Shown here: positions 16,194-23,867 of the stretch, piece after piece
Position numbering within the stretch: position 1 is the stretch's first letter
Layout: each line of letters starts with the position of its first letter
Assembly: GCF_016907365.1 (NCBI RefSeq)
Contig: NZ_JAFBBV010000001.1
Span: 3,906,001-3,970,000 of the forward strand
Direction: 5' to 3'
Source: Oerskovia paurometabola
GTDB lineage: Bacteria; Actinomycetota; Actinomycetes; Actinomycetales; Cellulomonadaceae
Length of the DNA: 64,000 nt
Position numbers and translations under genes: made by a program
Notes under the pieces: generated by a model
The model's database searches: none
What the model was told of the DNA's origin: nothing
The model's input: only the letters and a program-made list of their open reading frames with translations

Positions 16194-17854
16194 CCACGCT
16201 CGCCTCGTCGGCGACGGCCCCGGCCCCGTCGCGGGTGTCGGCCCCTCCCCTGTCCCTGCGCGGAGCGTTCGCGGGCACGGGCGCCCTGACCCGCCTCGCG
16301 CTGCGCCGCGACCGCATCGTCCTGCCCGTGTACGTCGTCGTGGTGCTGCTCATGGTCGTGGTCACGTACTCGTCGGTCGCCACCGTCTACGGGACGCAGG
16401 CCGAGCGCGACGAGCTCGCCGCGAGCATGGGCACCAACAGCGCGTTCCTCGCGCTGCTCGGGCCGCTCGAGCACACGGGGTCCGTCGCCTCGACGGCCAC
16501 CTGGCGCGTGGGCCTGTTCATGATCCTGGTGCTGGGCGTCCTCGCCGTGCTCACCGTGGTGCGCCACACGCGCAAGGAGGAGGAGACGGGCCGGCTCGAG
16601 CTCGTGCGCGCGGCCCGCGTGGGGTCGCTCGCACCGCTCGCGACGGGGGTCCTCGTCGCGGCCGGGATGTCCGTGGTCACGGGCGCGTCCATGGCCGCGA
16701 TGTTCGTGGCGCAGGGGGCCGACGGCGCCTCGTCCGTCGCGTTCGGCCTCCAGTTCGCGGCGCTCGGCCTGGCCGCGACCGGCATCGGGGGCGTGTGCGC
16801 CCAGGTCGCGACGTCGTCGCGGACCGCCAACACGATCGGCGTCCTGCTGCTCGTCGCGGGGTATGCGCTGCGCGGCGTGGCCGACATCGACTCCGCGGAC
16901 TGGCTGCACTGGGTCTCGCCCGTCGGGTGGGTCCAGGAGATCGACCCGTTCGGCGCGAACGCCTGGGGTCCCGCACTGCTGTGCCTCGCACTGTTCATCG
17001 CGTGCGTGGCGGTCGCAGCCCGGCTCTCGCTCGGGCGGGACCTCGGCGCGGGCCTCGTCCAGCCGCGCCCCGGGCCGGCCGGTTCCGCGTCGCTCGTGAG
17101 CCCGCTCGCGCTCGCGACGCGGCTCCAGCTCCCCGGCATCGTGTCGTGGACGCTGGGAGTCGGGGCGTACTGCCTGCTCGTCGGTTTCCTGCTGGACTCG
17201 GTCGACGACATCGCCGGGTCGTCCCCGCAGATGCAGCAGATCATCGCGCAGCTCGGCGGGGCCGGGGCGCTCGCACAGGTCTTCCAGGTCGCGATCATGG
17301 GCTTCGTCGGGATCGCCGCGGCGGCGTTCGCCGTGACGCTCGTGTCCCGGGTCCACGCCGAGGAGACCTCTGGTCGGGCCGAGCTGGTGCTCGCGACGGG
17401 CTCCTCCCGGACGCGGTACCTGACGGCCTCGGTCGTGCTGCTGGTCGCGGGCGTCGTCGCCGTCCCGCTGTGGGCCGGGATCATGATGGGTCTGGGGCAC
17501 GCGCTCGTGTCGGGTGGCTGGGCCGACGCCCTCGGCGACGCCGTCGGGGCCGGGCTCGTGCAGGTCCCGGCCGCCCTGGTCGTCGCCGGGCTCGTCCTGG
17601 TGCTGTACGCGTGGCGGCCTCGGCTCGTGGCCCTGGGCTGGGGCGTCGTCACCGTCTTCCTGGTCGTCGGTCAGCTCGGCGAGCTGTTCGGGCTGCCGCA
17701 GTGGGTCCGCGACCTGTCGCCCTTCACGCACGTGCCCCAGGTGCCGCTCGACCCGTTCTCGCTCGGCCCCGTGCTCGTGCTGACCGCGATCGCCGGAGCC
17801 CTCGTCGCGGTCGCCTACGCCGGGTTCCGGCGCCGGGACGTGGGAGGTGCGTGA
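16190..17854 (+). CDS. ABC exporter permease, fused double-length type
   Basis: This 554-residue membrane protein has about twelve hydrophobic helices arranged as two related halves. Each half has a cytosolic loop reading [19 protein letters not shown] (about 122-140) or [19 protein letters not shown] (second half). That pattern is diagnostic of the TnrB-like polyketide antibiotic exporter permeases, which are internally duplicated. It is coupled by ATGA to the ATPase gene. With this double-length permease the functional pump should be one permease plus two ATPases. No terminator hairpin was seen after it. Confidence 0.9.
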   Translation: MTTLASSATAPAPSRVSAPPLSLRGAFAGTGALTRLALRRDRIVLPVYVVVVLLMVVVTYSSVATVYGTQAERDELAASMGTNSAFLALLGPLEHTGSVASTATWRVGLFMILVLGVLAVLTVVRHTRKEEETGRLELVRAARVGSLAPLATGVLVAAGMSVVTGASMAAMFVAQGADGASSVAFGLQFAALGLAATGIGGVCAQVATSSRTANTIGVLLLVAGYALRGVADIDSADWLHWVSPVGWVQEIDPFGANAWGPALLCLALFIACVAVAARLSLGRDLGAGLVQPRPGPAGSASLVSPLALATRLQLPGIVSWTLGVGAYCLLVGFLLDSVDDIAGSSPQMQQIIAQLGGAGALAQVFQVAIMGFVGIAAAAFAVTLVSRVHAEETSGRAELVLATGSSRTRYLTASVVLLVAGVVAVPLWAGIMMGLGHALVSGGWADALGDAVGAGLVQVPAALVVAGLVLVLYAWRPRLVALGWGVVTVFLVVGQLGELFGLPQWVRDLSPFTHVPQVPLDPFSLGPVLVLTAIAGALVAVAYAGFRRRDVGGA

Positions 17855-17958
17855 CGTGCCCCCGGTCCCCGAGCGGGCGGTGAGGGCCGGATGTGCGGGG
17901 CCTGTGGAGTTGTGGGGCGACGGGGCGCGATCCGCGGCAACGCGCCGAGGGCTCCCCC

Positions 17959-17971
17959 TAGACTGGCCCGC
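17959..17971 (+). promoter_or_regulatory. -10 box for leaderless gene at 17972
   Basis: TAGACT at 17959-17964 lies 7 nt before the ATG. Confidence 0.6.
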
Positions 17972-18283
17972 ATGATCTTCAAGGCCGTCGGTGACGGGCG
18001 CCCGTACCCGGATCACGGGTTGGTCACGCCCAAGGACTGGTCGAGCGTCCCGCCCCGTCAGGTCCGGCTCGACGAGCTCGTGACGACCAAGCGGACCTTG
18101 AACCTCGACAACCTGCTCTCGGAGGACTCGACGTTCTATGGTGACCTGTTCGCGCACGTCGTGGAGTACCAGGGGGTCCTCTACCTCGAGGACGGCCTCC
18201 ACAGGGCGGTCCGCGCAGCCCTGCAGCAGCGCGCCATCCTGCACGCCCGTGTGCTCATGCTCAACGCCCCCTCGGTCGGGTAG
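17972..18283 (+). CDS. Conserved actinobacterial protein (VapB-like annotation)
   Basis: This 103-residue soluble protein contains PRQVRLDELVTTKRTLNLDNLL, STFYGDLFAHVVEYQGVLYL and EDGLHRAVRAALQQRAILHA. From memory, close relatives in actinobacteria are often labelled as a VapB-family antitoxin, but no toxin gene is adjacent. The GLHR motif also recalls the nucleotide-binding loop of ParB/sulfiredoxin folds. The stop codon TAG forms part of the -10 box of the next gene, so the pairing with the LytR_C gene is tight. Function unknown. Confidence 0.8.
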   Translation: MIFKAVGDGRPYPDHGLVTPKDWSSVPPRQVRLDELVTTKRTLNLDNLLSEDSTFYGDLFAHVVEYQGVLYLEDGLHRAVRAALQQRAILHARVLMLNAPSVG

Positions 18284-18292
18284 GTTTCTGGC
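18281..18292 (+). promoter_or_regulatory. -10 box for leaderless LytR_C gene
   Basis: TAGGTT at 18281-18286 overlaps the preceding stop codon and lies 6 nt before the GTG start. Confidence 0.5.
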
Positions 18293-18997
18293 GTGACCAC
18301 GCAGCCTGGCTCCGATCCCTCTCGAACCGTCCGCCGACGGCGCATGCACGAGCGGCAGGCCGTGGTCTTCGGGCTGCTCGTCGCGTTCCTGGCGATCACC
18401 GGCATCGGCGCCCTGGCGGTCTACACGGGTGCCGTCGAGCCTCCCTTCGACCGCCAGTTCAGCTCTCCCAAGGTGGACGGTGTCATCGCCGACGCGAAGA
18501 CCCCGTGCCTCGCCGAGGGCACCCTGCCGGTCCCCTACGGCGACGTCCAGGTCCGGATCTTCAACGCCACGGGCAAGGGCGGTCTGGGCGCCGCCAACGA
18601 GCAGGTCCTCCGCAACCGCGGCTTCACGATCGCCCTGGTCGGCAATCTCCAGACCCCCGCCGGCAAGGGCACGACCCAGCACAGCACGCAGATCTCGTTC
18701 GGCGTGAACGGGGTCGCGCAGGCGTACACGCTCGCGGCGCACTACCAGGACCCGGTCCTGGTGCTCGACAACCGTGCGGACGCGAGCGTCGACCTGGTGC
18801 TCGGCGAGAACTTCGTGAACCTGGTGGACGAGGAGCTCGTGGAGATCGACCCCGCGGTGCCCCTGGCCAACCCGGCGAAGTGCGTCGCGGTCGAGACCAT
18901 CACCCCGCGGGAGGCCTACGTCCCGCCGGCGCCACCCGCAGAGGAGCCGCCGGCCGACGAGGTGCCCGCCGAGGGGGAGCCGGCCGTAGGAGGCTGA
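18293..18997 (+). CDS. LytR C-terminal domain-containing membrane protein
   Basis: This 234-residue protein has a basic cytosolic N terminus (RTVRRRRMHERQ), a single membrane helix at about 23-45, and an extracellular LytR_C domain at about 83-170 (VQVRIFNATGKGGLGAANEQ, then FTIALVGN). A Pro/Glu-rich disordered tail follows. LytR_C domains occur on cell-wall polymer ligases and stand-alone envelope proteins, but the LCP catalytic domain is absent here. It is probably a cell-envelope protein. The GTG start follows a -10 element by 6 nt, so it can be transcribed independently of the VapB-like gene. Confidence 0.85.
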   Translation: MTTQPGSDPSRTVRRRRMHERQAVVFGLLVAFLAITGIGALAVYTGAVEPPFDRQFSSPKVDGVIADAKTPCLAEGTLPVPYGDVQVRIFNATGKGGLGAANEQVLRNRGFTIALVGNLQTPAGKGTTQHSTQISFGVNGVAQAYTLAAHYQDPVLVLDNRADASVDLVLGENFVNLVDEELVEIDPAVPLANPAKCVAVETITPREAYVPPAPPAEEPPADEVPAEGEPAVGG

Positions 18998-19104
18998 CGC
19001 ACTCCCCCGACAGCACGCACATCCCGGTGGCCCTGAGCCGGGTTCGCGGCTACTGTCTGGGCGCGGCGTCTCCTCCTCCCTGCTCTCGAACGGTCCGGCA
19101 CACG

Positions 19105-19713
19105 ATGGTCTCCCTCCCGATCCGCCCTGCTCGCACCACCGATCCTCGCGAGGTCGAGCGTCTGTACGACATCTGCCTGCGGACGGGTGCCGACGGCGGC
19201 GACGCCACGGAGAGGTATCGCGACCCCCGGTTGCTCGGCGAGATCTACCTCGGGGCCTACCTGGCGTTCGAGCCGGACCTCGCGTTCGTGGTCGACGACG
19301 GGTCCGGCGCGCTCGGATACGTCGTCGGTACCAGGGACACGGCGGCGTTCGAGGAACGCTGCGAGCGCGACTGGTGGCCGGCCCTGCGGGCCCGCTATCC
19401 GCTGGACACCCTTGTCCCGGACACGGACGACGCCGGCCTGGTGCGCGCCATGCACGCCCCGTCGACGGCGGACCGTGCGGTGGTCGACCTCTTCCCCGCA
19501 CATCTCCACATCGACCTGCTGCCCGCAGCCCAGGGCGGCGGCAACGGGCGGCGCCTGCTCGAGGCGCTCTTCGACGCCCTGCGGGAGCGCGGTGTCCAGG
19601 GGGTCCACCTGGGTGTCTCGGAGACGAACACCGCGGCGATCGGCTTCTACGAGCACCTGGGCCTCGAACGCGTCCCGACCGACGAGGGCTACGTGCTGGG
19701 GCTCAAGCTCTAG
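19105..19713 (+). CDS. GNAT family acetyltransferase, OGA C-terminal-like
   Basis: This 202-residue protein opens with RPARTTDPREVERLYDICLR and a GDATERYRDPRLLGEIYLGA stretch. The GNAT core follows: LHIDLLPAAQGGGNGRRLLE (Q-x-x-G-x-G/A loop) and NTAAIGFYEHLGLERV. The layout resembles bacterial homologues of the acetyltransferase-like domain of eukaryotic O-GlcNAcase, an assignment made from memory. The substrate is unknown. A TACTGT -10 element lies about 50 nt upstream, so this gene has a short leader, and ATG 19105 is the best start. A convergent terminator separates it from uraA. Confidence 0.85.
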   Translation: MVSLPIRPARTTDPREVERLYDICLRTGADGGDATERYRDPRLLGEIYLGAYLAFEPDLAFVVDDGSGALGYVVGTRDTAAFEERCERDWWPALRARYPLDTLVPDTDDAGLVRAMHAPSTADRAVVDLFPAHLHIDLLPAAQGGGNGRRLLEALFDALRERGVQGVHLGVSETNTAAIGFYEHLGLERVPTDEGYVLGLKL

Positions 19714-19740
19714 ACCCGGCCCGCGGGCCGAACCCGAGGC

Positions 19741-19761
19741 CGGTCAGGGGTTGCCTGACCG
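19741..19761. terminator. Bidirectional terminator between GNAT and uracil permease genes
   Basis: An 8-bp perfect stem, CGGTCAGG/CCTGACCG, has a 5-nt loop and sits between two convergent stop codons. Confidence 0.65.
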
Positions 19762-19782
19762 ACCCCGGGTCCGACAGCACGG

Positions 19783-21096
19783 TCAGCGCTCCGCCATCTC
19801 CGTGCCGCCCGGCACCGACGCCGGGCTCGCGGGCTCCTGCGAGGTCCCGCGCCACCGGGCGATGTTGCGCATGACGTGGTAGATCACGAGCGCCGACGCC
19901 GTGCCCAGGGCGATGCCCTCGAACGTCACGTCGCCGATGACCCACGTGAAGTTCGCGATGCCGACGACGAGCGGGACAGCGGCCGTGGTGAGGTTGACCG
20001 GGTCGGAGAAGTCGACCTTGTTCTGCACCCAGATGCGCGCACCGAGGATGCCGATCATGCCGTAGAGCATGGTCGTCGCGCCGCCCAGGACGCCCGCGGG
20101 GATGGTCGCGATGAGCGCCCCGAACTTGGGCGACATGCTCAGCACCAGGGCCGTGGCGCCCGCGACCCAGTAGGCCGCGGTCGAGTAGACGCGCGTGGCG
20201 GCCATGACGCCGATGTTCTCGGCGTACGTCGTGGTGCCCGAGCCACCGCCGATGCCCGCGAACGTCGTCGCGAGGCCGTCGGCGAACAGGGCGCGGCCCG
20301 TGAGGTCGTCGAGGTTCTTGCCCGTCATGGCCGCGACGGACTTCACGTGGCCCACGTTCTCCGCGACGAGCACGAGCACGACCGGGACGAACAGGCCGAG
20401 CACCGCGACGTCGAACGTGGGGGTCACGAACTCGGGCAGGCCGAGCCAGGCCGCCTTGGCGACGGGTGCGAAGTCGACCTCGCTGCGGATCGTCGCGACG
20501 ACGTACCCGACGATCACGCCGAGCAGGATCGCGAGGCGCCCGACGATGCCCTTGAAGAGGACCGTGATGAGGATGATCGAGGCCAGCGTGATGACGGCCG
20601 TGACGGGGAACTGCTGGAAGTTGTTCCACGCCGCGGGCGCGAGGTTCAGGCCGATGAGCGCGACGATCGTGCCGGTCACGATGGGCGGCATCGTGAGGTC
20701 GATCCAGCGCGGCCCGGCGAAGTGCACGACGACGCCGATGAGCGCGAGCACGACGCCGGTCACCAGGATCCCGCCGACGGCGACCGACTGCCCCCCGGAA
20801 GCGGTCGCCGCGGTGATGGGAGCGATGAACGCGAAGCTCGACCCGAGGTAGCTGGGGAGCCGGTTGCGCGTGATGAGCAGGAACCCGATGGTCCCGATCG
20901 CGGAGAAGAACAGCGTCGTCGCGGGCGAGAAGCCGGTCAGGAGCGGGACGAGGAACGTCGCGCCGAACATCGCGACGACGTGCTGCATGCCGATCCCGAT
21001 CGTGCGGGGCCAGCTCAGGCGCTCGTCGGTGCTGACCACGGCGCCGGGTTCGACGCGCTTCCCGTCTCCGTGGATCTTCCAGCCGAGTGCTGCCAT
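19783..21096 (-). CDS. uraA: NCS2 family uracil/xanthine permease
   Basis: This 437-residue transporter has about 13-14 hydrophobic segments. It carries the NCS2 hallmark AENVGHVKSVAAMTGKNLDD in the middle and the GSGTTTYAENIGVMAATRVY signature (QxEP-like region) that lines the substrate site. The N terminus includes GIGMQHVVAMFGATFLVPLL, typical of UraA. It imports uracil, or possibly xanthine, with protons. ATG at 21094-21096 follows a GGAG-like ribosome site. A TACCCT -10 element lies about 45 nt upstream. No PyrR binding loop was recognised in the leader. Confidence 0.93.
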   Translation of the reverse strand: MAALGWKIHGDGKRVEPGAVVSTDERLSWPRTIGIGMQHVVAMFGATFLVPLLTGFSPATTLFFSAIGTIGFLLITRNRLPSYLGSSFAFIAPITAATASGGQSVAVGGILVTGVVLALIGVVVHFAGPRWIDLTMPPIVTGTIVALIGLNLAPAAWNNFQQFPVTAVITLASIILITVLFKGIVGRLAILLGVIVGYVVATIRSEVDFAPVAKAAWLGLPEFVTPTFDVAVLGLFVPVVLVLVAENVGHVKSVAAMTGKNLDDLTGRALFADGLATTFAGIGGGSGTTTYAENIGVMAATRVYSTAAYWVAGATALVLSMSPKFGALIATIPAGVLGGATTMLYGMIGILGARIWVQNKVDFSDPVNLTTAAVPLVVGIANFTWVIGDVTFEGIALGTASALVIYHVMRNIARWRGTSQEPASPASVPGGTEMAER

Positions 21097-21218
21097 GGGG
21101 GGCTCCGTTCGTGAAGTTTTGGTGAAGTGCCGAAGGGAAGGGTACTGCCGAGCAAGCAGCCCCCGTTACCGGCCGGTACGTCGTGGACACCCCCGTCCCA
21201 CGTCCCCGCCCCCCAGGA

Positions 21219-21271
21219 CGCCCGACGGCGGAGCACACCCTCGGGAGGAAGATGCGCTCCGCCGTCGGGCG
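21219..21271. terminator. Terminator downstream of the LLM oxidoreductase gene
   Basis: A 16-bp perfect stem (CGCCCGACGGCGGAGC and complement) has a 21-nt loop. It contains the recurrent GCCCGACGGCG word of this genome. Confidence 0.8.
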
Positions 21272-21282
21272 GGAGGGCTGGG

Positions 21283-22212
21283 TCAGCTCAGCTGCGGCTT
21301 GACCTCGCGCGCGATCAGCTCGAGGTGATCCAGGTCCGCGAGGTCCAGGACCTGCAGGTAGAAGCGCGTCGCGCCCTGCTCGCTCGCGGCCGCGAGCTTG
21401 TCCGCGGCCTCGGCCGGCGTGCCCGCGATGCCGTTCGTGCGCAGCTCCTCGGGATCACGGCCGATCGCCTCGGCGCGACGCCGGAACTCGGCCTCGTCCT
21501 TGCCCACGCACACCACGAACGCCGCCGAGTAGATCAGGTCGTCGGGGTCGCGGCCCGCGTCCTGGCAGACCACGCGGACGTTCTCGATGCGGTCGCCCAG
21601 CACGCCCGGGTCGGGGAACGCGACGTTGAACTCGGTCGCGTAGCGCGCAGCGAGCGCCGGGGTGCGGCGGGGACCGTGACCGCCCACGATGACCGGGACG
21701 CGGGACTGCGCGGGCTTGGGCAGCGCCGGGGAGTCCGTGAGCGTGTAGTGCTCGCCCGCGAAGTCGAACGTGGACCCCACGGGCGTCTCCCAGAGCCCGG
21801 TGATCACGGCGAGCTGCTCCTCGAGGATCCCGAACCGCTTGGCCGGGAACGGGATGCCGTACGCCGAGTGCTCCTGCGGGAACCAGCCTGCGCCCAGGCC
21901 CAGCTCGACGCGGCCGCCCGACATCTGGTCGACCTGCGCGACCTGGATCGCGAGGACGCCCGGGTGCCGGAACGTCGCCGAGGACACGAGCGTGCCCAGC
22001 CTGATGCGGCTCGTCTCGCGGGCCAGGCCTGCGAGCGTGGTCCAGGCGTCGGTCGGGCCGGGCAGCCCGTCGCCGTCCCCCATGACGAGGTAGTGGTCCG
22101 AGCGGAAGAACGCGTCGAAGTCGAGCTCTTCCGTCGCTCGCGCGACCGCGAGGATGTCGTCATAGGTGGCGCCCTGCTGGGGCTCGGTGAAGATGCGGAG
22201 GTCGATCGTCAT
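21283..22212 (-). CDS. LLM class F420-dependent oxidoreductase
   Basis: This 309-residue TIM-barrel protein of the luciferase-like monooxygenase superfamily has an FDAFFRSDHYLVM N-terminal region. SSATFRHPGVLAIQVAQVDQ, GGRVELGLGAGWFPQEHSAY and VPVIVGGHGPRRTPALAARY follow. These match the F420-dependent actinobacterial subgroup rather than bacterial luciferase. It probably reduces or oxidises a small metabolite with coenzyme F420. The ATG at 22210-22212 was preferred to one three codons upstream because MTIDLRIF is the normal start of the fold. The gene is followed by a strong terminator. Confidence 0.9.
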   Translation of the reverse strand: MTIDLRIFTEPQQGATYDDILAVARATEELDFDAFFRSDHYLVMGDGDGLPGPTDAWTTLAGLARETSRIRLGTLVSSATFRHPGVLAIQVAQVDQMSGGRVELGLGAGWFPQEHSAYGIPFPAKRFGILEEQLAVITGLWETPVGSTFDFAGEHYTLTDSPALPKPAQSRVPVIVGGHGPRRTPALAARYATEFNVAFPDPGVLGDRIENVRVVCQDAGRDPDDLIYSAAFVVCVGKDEAEFRRRAEAIGRDPEELRTNGIAGTPAEAADKLAAASEQGATRFYLQVLDLADLDHLELIAREVKPQLS

Positions 22213-22270
22213 GGCCTCCACCTTGCCACGTCCCCCGGGGTGCCGTGGTCGCGCTCCCGCACGCCCCGGC

Positions 22271-22852
22271 TCAGCCCTCGTGCGCGGCGAGCACGGTCAC
22301 CGAACGACCCGCCGGAGCCGTGACGACCAGGTGTCCGTCGGCGCCCAGGGCCAGGCGGAACCCGCCGAGCTCGAGCTCGGCGGAGACCTCGCCCGCGGGA
22401 GCCCCCGCACCGACGACCTCCGGTGCGTCGGCAGGCAGTGGTTCCCCCTCCCCCGGAGCCGGCTCGCCGACGAGCTCGAGGTACTCGCTCACGGCCCCTG
22501 CGGCGTCGGCGAGCTTCACGGGCCAGCTCTCTCCCGGCTCCCACGCCGCCCCCGCCCGCAGGCGCTGCCCGATCATCCCCACGAGCACCGGCTCGTCGAC
22601 CGTCTCGAACCGCACGTGCCCACCCTCGTCGACCTGCAGCCCGGTGATGCGCTGGACGTCGACGACCTCGTTGCCCGCCGCGGCGACCAGCACGTCCGCC
22701 GCGTCCAGGAGCTCCTGCGCGTCGTCGGAGTCGGCGAACGCCTCCGGGTTGTCGACCTCGGGCACGGGCCAGTCGCCCCGGACGACGGCGAGCTGTTCGG
22801 CGCGCGAGCCGGTGCGCGGGTAGCGGTGCGAGACGTTGACGACGACAGCCAT
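22271..22852 (-). CDS. Hypothetical protein
   Basis: This 193-residue acidic soluble protein has no signal peptide or membrane helix and no motif I recognise. The N-terminal half (VVVNVSHRYPRTGSRAEQL, DADDVLVAAAGNEVVDV-like) looks alpha/beta. An Ala/Pro/Glu linker then precedes a short C-terminal beta domain with FRLALGADGHLVVTA. ATG at 22850-22852 follows GGAGGT. It lies between two LLM oxidoreductase genes and is divergent from the second. Codon usage matches the neighbourhood, so it is a real gene of unknown role. Confidence 0.72.
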   Translation of the reverse strand: MAVVVNVSHRYPRTGSRAEQLAVVRGDWPVPEVDNPEAFADSDDAQELLDAADVLVAAAGNEVVDVQRITGLQVDEGGHVRFETVDEPVLVGMIGQRLRAGAAWEPGESWPVKLADAAGAVSEYLELVGEPAPGEGEPLPADAPEVVGAGAPAGEVSAELELGGFRLALGADGHLVVTAPAGRSVTVLAAHEG

Positions 22853-22955
22853 GGGGGACCTCCGGTGGTGCGTGAGCGGGACTGCCACCAGCACATCACA
22901 GGTCCGCGGTCCGGTTCGAGCCGGGCCGGGCCGGGCCGGGCGGACCACGGGCACG

Positions 22956-22967
22956 TAGGGTCGGACC
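22956..22967 (+). promoter_or_regulatory. -10 box for leaderless LLM gene
   Basis: TAGGGT at 22956-22961 is 6 nt before the ATG. Four tandem CCGGG units lie just upstream at 22921-22940. Confidence 0.5.
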
Positions 22968-23855
22968 ATGCGACTGAGCACCGTGATCCTGCCGATCTAC
23001 CGCTGGTCCGAGGGGCGTGACGTCTGGCGCCGCGCGGAGGACCTGGGGTTCCACGCGGCCTACACGTACGACCACCTGTCGTGGCGCACCTTCCGCGACG
23101 GCCCGTGGTTCGGTGCGCTGCCCACGCTCGCGGCGGCCGCCGGGGTCACCGAGCGCCTGCGGCTCGGGACCCTCGTCACCTCGCCGAACTTCCGCGAGCC
23201 CGTGACGCTCGCCAAGGACCTCATGACTCTCGACGACCTGTCGGACGGGCGTGTCACGCTCGGGCTCGGCGCGGGGACCACGGGCTTCGACGCGACCGTC
23301 CTGGGGGGCGAGGGATGGTCGGCGCGCGAGCGGGCGGACCGGCTGCGGGACTTCACCGCGCTGCTCGACCGCCTGCTGACCGAGCCCGTCGTCACGCACG
23401 ACGAGGGCCACTACCGCGCGCACGAGGCGCGCACGATCCCCGGCCCCGTCCAGGAGCCGCGCATCCCGTTCGCGATCGCCGCGACCGGGCCCCGCGGGCT
23501 GCGGCTGGCCGCCCGCTACGGGCAGGCGTGGGTCACGACGGGCGACGCGTCCGTCGGCGAGGACGGGACGCCGGCCGCGTCGCGCGCCGCCGTAGGTACC
23601 CAGGTGGCCCGCCTCGAGGCGACGTGCACGGAGGCCGGGCGCGACCCCCGCAGCATCGAGCGCATCCTCCTGACGGGCTTCACCCCGGACCGGCCGCTCG
23701 ACTCGGTCGACGCGTTCGTCGAGACCGCGGCCGCCTACCGTGAGCAGGGGATCACGGAGGTCGTCCTGCACTGGCCCATCGCCGACTCGCAGTTCGCGGC
23801 CGACCAGGCGACGTTCGAGAAGATCGCGACCGAGGGCCTCGCGCAGCTCGGCTGA
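22968..23855 (+). CDS. LLM class flavin/F420-dependent oxidoreductase
   Basis: This 295-residue LLM-fold enzyme is distinct from the one at 21283. It has FHAAYTYDHLSWRTF, LRLGTLVTSPNFREPVTLAK, DGRVTLGLGAGTTGFDAT and AATGPRGLRLAARYGQAWVT. The last stretch forms the cofactor phosphate site in this superfamily. It is a probable F420-dependent reductase with unknown substrate. The ATG lies 6 nt after TAGGGT. Its 3' end is 12 bp from that of the ABC transporter gene, with no hairpin between. Confidence 0.9.
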   Translation: MRLSTVILPIYRWSEGRDVWRRAEDLGFHAAYTYDHLSWRTFRDGPWFGALPTLAAAAGVTERLRLGTLVTSPNFREPVTLAKDLMTLDDLSDGRVTLGLGAGTTGFDATVLGGEGWSARERADRLRDFTALLDRLLTEPVVTHDEGHYRAHEARTIPGPVQEPRIPFAIAATGPRGLRLAARYGQAWVTTGDASVGEDGTPAASRAAVGTQVARLEATCTEAGRDPRSIERILLTGFTPDRPLDSVDAFVETAAAYREQGITEVVLHWPIADSQFAADQATFEKIATEGLAQLG

Positions 23856-23867
23856 GCGCGACGGGCC

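Noticed and set aside
22921..22940. Four tandem CCGGG units read as a possible CRISPR-like or regulatory array
   Set aside because: The units are 5 bp without spacers, a simple low-complexity run in a GC-rich spacer.
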